NCBI GenBank assembly: GCA_005656395.1
Contig: SRSI01000066.1
Coordinates: forward strand, 372,001 to 436,000
Reading direction: 5' to 3'
DNA length: 64,000 nt
DNA from: Strongyloides papillosus
Taxonomy: Eukaryota; Nematoda; Chromadorea; Rhabditida; Strongyloididae
This document shows positions 60,434 through 64,000 of this stretch, one piece after another. The position numbers and the translations under genes are program-made. Every line of letters starts with the position of its first letter. Position 1 is the stretch's first letter. The notes beneath the pieces are model-generated. The model saw only the letters and a program-made list of their open reading frames with translations. It did no database searches and was not told the origin of the DNA.

Positions 60434-61872
60434 TCATTCAATGTCATCTTCATAATCTTTGGTATCACCAAAACTTAGAGGTATAATAAGAACATGATTT
60501 TTTGCTTCAGAAATTGAATGCCATCTTCCAAATCTATGATCTTTACCAATAGCACAAAATAAAAGTTCTCCGTTATTTGAAAACTTGAGGTCATTAACAA
60601 AACCATCCTAAAACAAAATTATTATTCTATAAAAAAATTTAAAAAAAAAAACTTACCACATTATATGACGTTACTAGTATAATTTTTTTACTATCATTTG
60701 CAATTTTCCAAAAATTGATAACACCGTTATTTCCTCCTGAAACTATTAGATCTGAATAAGGAATAGCGGCTAGTGCAGTAATCCAATCTTGACCATCTTT
60801 ATTACTTTTACCATTTTTATGAGCATTTTTTTGGATACATATTGGTTTCTTTTTTAAAGTAGTCCAAATAGAGATAGAACCATCAATGGCACCAGAGACA
60901 AAAATACTAGAATCTAAATAACAAACAGTATCTACACTAGTTGCTTCGACATGTGGTGTATAAACTAATTGTGATTCTTCACCTATTTTGAATATACGCA
61001 CAGATTGATCTTGAGTTCCACAAGACAATAAACGAGGTTTATGAAGAACATCTATTTTTCCAATAATAGATGTATGTCCGTACATAATATCTACAAATCC
61101 CATTTGATTTGTATCCCAATATCTTATCGAACGATCCTCACTAGCTGAGTACAATTGTCCTTCCACACCTTGTCTAAAAACTAACGAAGTTATGCCAGAA
61201 CGATGACCTGCTAAATTAGAAACAAATTCCATTGTTTCTATATTCCATAATTTAACAATTCCTTCAGCACCACCTGTTGCAAGATATTTTCCATTTGGAT
61301 CAACAGCTAAACAATTTACTCCATGTTTATGAAATCTAGGTGTTAATTTTATATTCAGAACTGATATTTTTTTCTTATTAACTATATCATATTTTATAAC
61401 ACTATTCTCTTTCCCACAGCTAAATACATACTTCCCATCTGGAGAAGGAGCAACCGATGTAGGTGAAAATCGGTGTCCACGATAAGAAAACACTTTATCA
61501 GTAATAATTTTTAAGGAATCAGCAATCTTTTTAGAGCGACTAGTTGTTTTATGAGATAAATCTTTATTAGTAGTGCTTATTTCGGCTTCTTTACTATCTT
61601 CGATTAACTAAAAATTATTATTTTCATATTATGAAAAAAAGACTTACACCAAATTTATTTAATAAATTTTTTTCTGCAACCTTAGTCTTTTCTTCTAGAT
61701 TTTCAAACATATCTTCATTGACTTTGGCATCTTTTATTGTCCTTACATCATCATCAAAGTCACTTTCAGAAGAAATTTCTTCATCAAGAATTCTTCTTTG
61801 CTTCTTCGAAGCATTGGGATTATCCCCCGAATTTGCCTTTTTATTTTTCCTGCTGTTGTAAATTATTGGCAT
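60434..61872 (-). CDS. RRP9: U3 snoRNP protein RRP9 (U3-55K)
   Basis: RRP9 binds U3 snoRNA and is needed for small-subunit rRNA processing in the nucleolus. Exons 61872-61648, 61607-60657 and 60607-60434 give 449 aa (human 475). The N-terminus is Lys-rich, then acidic (ISSESDFDDD), as in the family. The WD40 propeller begins at FSYRGHRFSPTSVAPSPDGK and shows repeats at GVNCLAVDPNGKYLATGGAE, SGITSLVFRQ, GKIDVLHKPRLLSCGTQDQS, DTVCYLDSSIFVSGAIDGSI and DWITALAAIPYSDLIVSGG. The last exon adds the blade NDLKFSNNGELLFCAIGKDH and the C-terminal GRWHSISEAKN. RasGRP ends 226 bases upstream on the same strand. Confidence 0.93.
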
Positions 61873-62098
61873 AATTTGATAGACAATAAATAATTACTTT
61901 TTTAATTTTGCTCGATCTATTTACCAAATTTTTAAAAACAATCGTTGTAAGAGTCTTGTTCACCGGAAAATTTATAAATCTGTTTGTCATGTGAAGATAA
62001 TTTTTAAACTGGTTGTGTTAATTTTGTTTATGGAAAAAATTATTATTTTCTAATGTTACTTGTTAAAACAAATTAAATCTTATATGATATATAACGAT

Positions 62099-64000
62099 TT
62101 AGTCCAATTCAAAACTTTCTTCACGTGCTAGTGTTACTGCACTAGTTTTAGCTTGGTCTTTTAACAATTCATCCCTAAAAGTACATTTTTCAATTTTAAA
62201 AGTTTTATCATTTATATTTTACACTAGTAGACTTTACAAAAGCGAAAAAAATACGACATAATTATAATTTAAATAATGCAAAATTTAACAATACATTGTT
62301 GATGTTACAATTATAACCTACTGATAACAAGACCGTTTGTCATTTGATGAGAAAGATGGTAAATACGAATTTGAGATTTCAATTTTTGTAATCGAATATT
62401 TACTGTCTAGTGGAGTACCGTCGGTATTTCCGCATGGTTCATCTGTTGATTCTAAATGTTTAAATTCATTAACAGACATTCTATCCGGTGTTCCGGGTGT
62501 TGTTGAACCTGTTTCTGAGACAGTGGATACAGTTCTTGCTTTCCATTTTGCGTTGCACCTCATTCTGTTATTTTTTCGTGATTTTTCATTACTATCAAAC
62601 ATGTCATGTAGTGAAATTTTTGCTAATTTACTTAACTTTTCCTTTGTCAGATTATTTGTTTCATTTTCGTTAATTTGTGGGTTTTCTTCATTATTATTAT
62701 TGTTATTATTTTTTGTACTATCATTGTTAACTGTTGCTTTTTGTAGTAAAGTTGATACAGATGAAAATGATACCTAAAAATATTATTTTAAATATTATAA
62801 AATCATGAATACTAATAGTATTTTAAATTGTGATTAATATAGTAGTAGAAACGTATAATTAGTGAGATTATAATAAACCTGTAGATGTTGTAGAAGTAGT
62901 TTTAACGAATATTTATAATTGTATCTTACATTTGAAGTTTGTTTATGTTTACATTCCATAACAACAACATCTTTACAATAACTATGAACTGCTTGATGAC
63001 AATCTTTGCATTTGTATCCTTGTCTAATTAATCCCCATAGTAATTTATTACAATTTGCACACATAGTTGGTGTTAGGAATGTTGTTTCATGAAAATTATG
63101 TCTAAATTCTATTTTAAGTTTAATACTTTTTGAATTGAAATCCATAAAATAATTAAATAACTCAGTTTTGCTTATCCTTCCATTCCCATCTTTATCGATT
63201 TTTGTAAATTGATCCATAAATGGAAAATTTCCAGCGATTTCTTGAAATTCCTCTGCTGATATAGAACTATCTTTGTCATGATCATAATGTTTAAAAACGG
63301 CTTCTACCATAGCAGCTGTATGTCGTTGAATAGAATCTTTATCAGGCACTGAGTTTATTCCACTTGCCCATTCAGCAAACACTATGGTTTTATTATTTGA
63401 AAAATTAAATAAATTTTTTGGTTCTTTTTTCAATGACAAAGCATATAATTCATCTTCATTATAACTCATATCAAATGAAATTTTTAATGTATTTATTAAT
63501 TCTAAATTCGCATCATTAAGATTATGACAAGTTTTAGAGACTCCAAGAAATTTTGAAAGAACATCTTTTAATTGAAATAATCTTCTCAATGTTATTTGCC
63601 TTGTTTTTGAAAAATCTATTCCTCCTAATGTATTTAATTGTATCAAATCTTTTAAATGTACTCCCCTAAAAAATCATTTATAAAAAAATTATTTACTTAC
63701 ATAATTGGAATCACAAAACATTCCTTATCTTTCTTTAGACTTTTTCGATATTCTGTAAAATTACTATGCATTGATAAGAGCATTGTCATTTTATTTATTT
63801 CTTTTTTAACATCTGTACTTATTAAAGCTTGAGTTTTATGTAATCTATTAATATTACTATGACTAATTCCACCTACAACTGCCATCAAACTATTATAATT
63901 TTTAGATTTTAATAATTCTTTTGCAATTTCTGTAACTTTTCCAATTGTTTCCGCTCTTGATTTTGCAGTGTTCTTACTTAATATCATCCATTGAATCCAA
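62099..64000 (-). CDS. rgef-1: RasGRP-type Ras guanine exchange factor, 5' end outside the window
   Basis: A DAG- and Ca-responsive activator of Ras/Rap. The visible exons are 64000-63701 (open at the window edge), 63665-62930, 62773-62322 and 62174-62099. The first has the RasGEF core: WIQWMILSKNTAKSRAETIG, NSLMAVVGGISHSNINRLHK, and across the intron FVIPIMGVHLKDLIQL. Two EF-hands follow (YDHDKDSSISAEEF and IDKDGNGRISKTELF, both with good Ca loops). A C1 domain is next (HNFHETTFLTPTMCANCNKL to CKDVVVMEC), with the His/Cys set complete. The tail is Asn/Ser/Thr-rich (probably disordered) and ends REESFELD. The last intron uses GTAGGT at 62321, which avoids an in-frame TAG. Order RasGEF-EF-C1 matches RGEF-1/RasGRP. 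Confidence 0.92.

Noticed and set aside
1..64000. Mobile elements, CRISPR arrays, tRNA and rRNA genes
   Set aside because: None recognised: no transposase, reverse transcriptase, spaced direct repeats, cloverleaf or rRNA motifs were found by eye. A tRNA scan and a repeat search would be decisive.

Overview
The window looks like nuclear DNA of a small-genome parasitic nematode, most probably a Strongyloides relative. This is inference from base composition (very AT-rich), mostly short introns (about 37-60 bases, GTAAGT or GTATGT donors, TTTTTAG acceptors), AG acceptors placed just before start codons as expected for spliced-leader trans-splicing, and nematode-like gene content (a receptor-type guanylate cyclase, a divergent G-alpha, a SUT-2 zinc-finger protein, an EGL-1-like BH3 protein). 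I see no bacterial, phage, plasmid, CRISPR, tRNA or rRNA signature.

Layout. 0.5-9 kb: an orphan acidic protein, the UFM1 protease UFSP2, a lysine-rich protein in probable operon with the ABCF2-type ATPase, and a strongly divergent G-alpha subunit. 9-16.7 kb: a gene desert with one GC-richer island, then GOLT1 and a CAPN15/SOL-type calpain. 16.7-26.3 kb: a Mi-2/CHD4-type remodeller and a receptor guanylate cyclase. 27.5-31.8 kb: a basic F-box-like protein and a divergent, possibly scramblase-like protein. 31.8-36.1 kb: a gene-free desert. 36.1-45.1 kb: a dense block of compact housekeeping genes: a MARCH-type RING-CH ligase, FUNDC, RAMAC, SAE1, PGAP3, JKAMP, a secreted cysteine-rich protein and seipin. 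47-51.5 kb: SUT-2/ZC3H14 and a BH3-only candidate inside 2-kb flanks. 53.5-56.7 kb: a DBF4-like protein, a small membrane protein and an F-box protein. 60.4-64 kb: RRP9 and a RasGRP cut by the window end.

The genes do not form one pathway. Themes that recur are the ER and lipid/protein quality control (UFSP2, JKAMP, PGAP3, seipin, MARCH, GOLT1), ubiquitin-like modification (UFSP2, SAE1, MARCH, F-box) and signalling (G-alpha, guanylate cyclase, RasGRP).

The most interesting items are: (1) a G-alpha that has lost the catalytic Arg and Gln, the P-loop glycine, the NKxD lysine and the receptor-contacting tail; (2) a BH3-only, EGL-1-like gene with perfect E-box palindromes in its flank; (3) a DBF4-type zinc finger encoded across an intron in an otherwise unrecognisable protein; (4) a guanylate cyclase that keeps its metal-binding residues but has changed transition-state residues; (5) a GC-richer island with nested complementary stems. 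All gene models were spliced by eye; junctions were checked for frame and GT-AG (one GC-AG).
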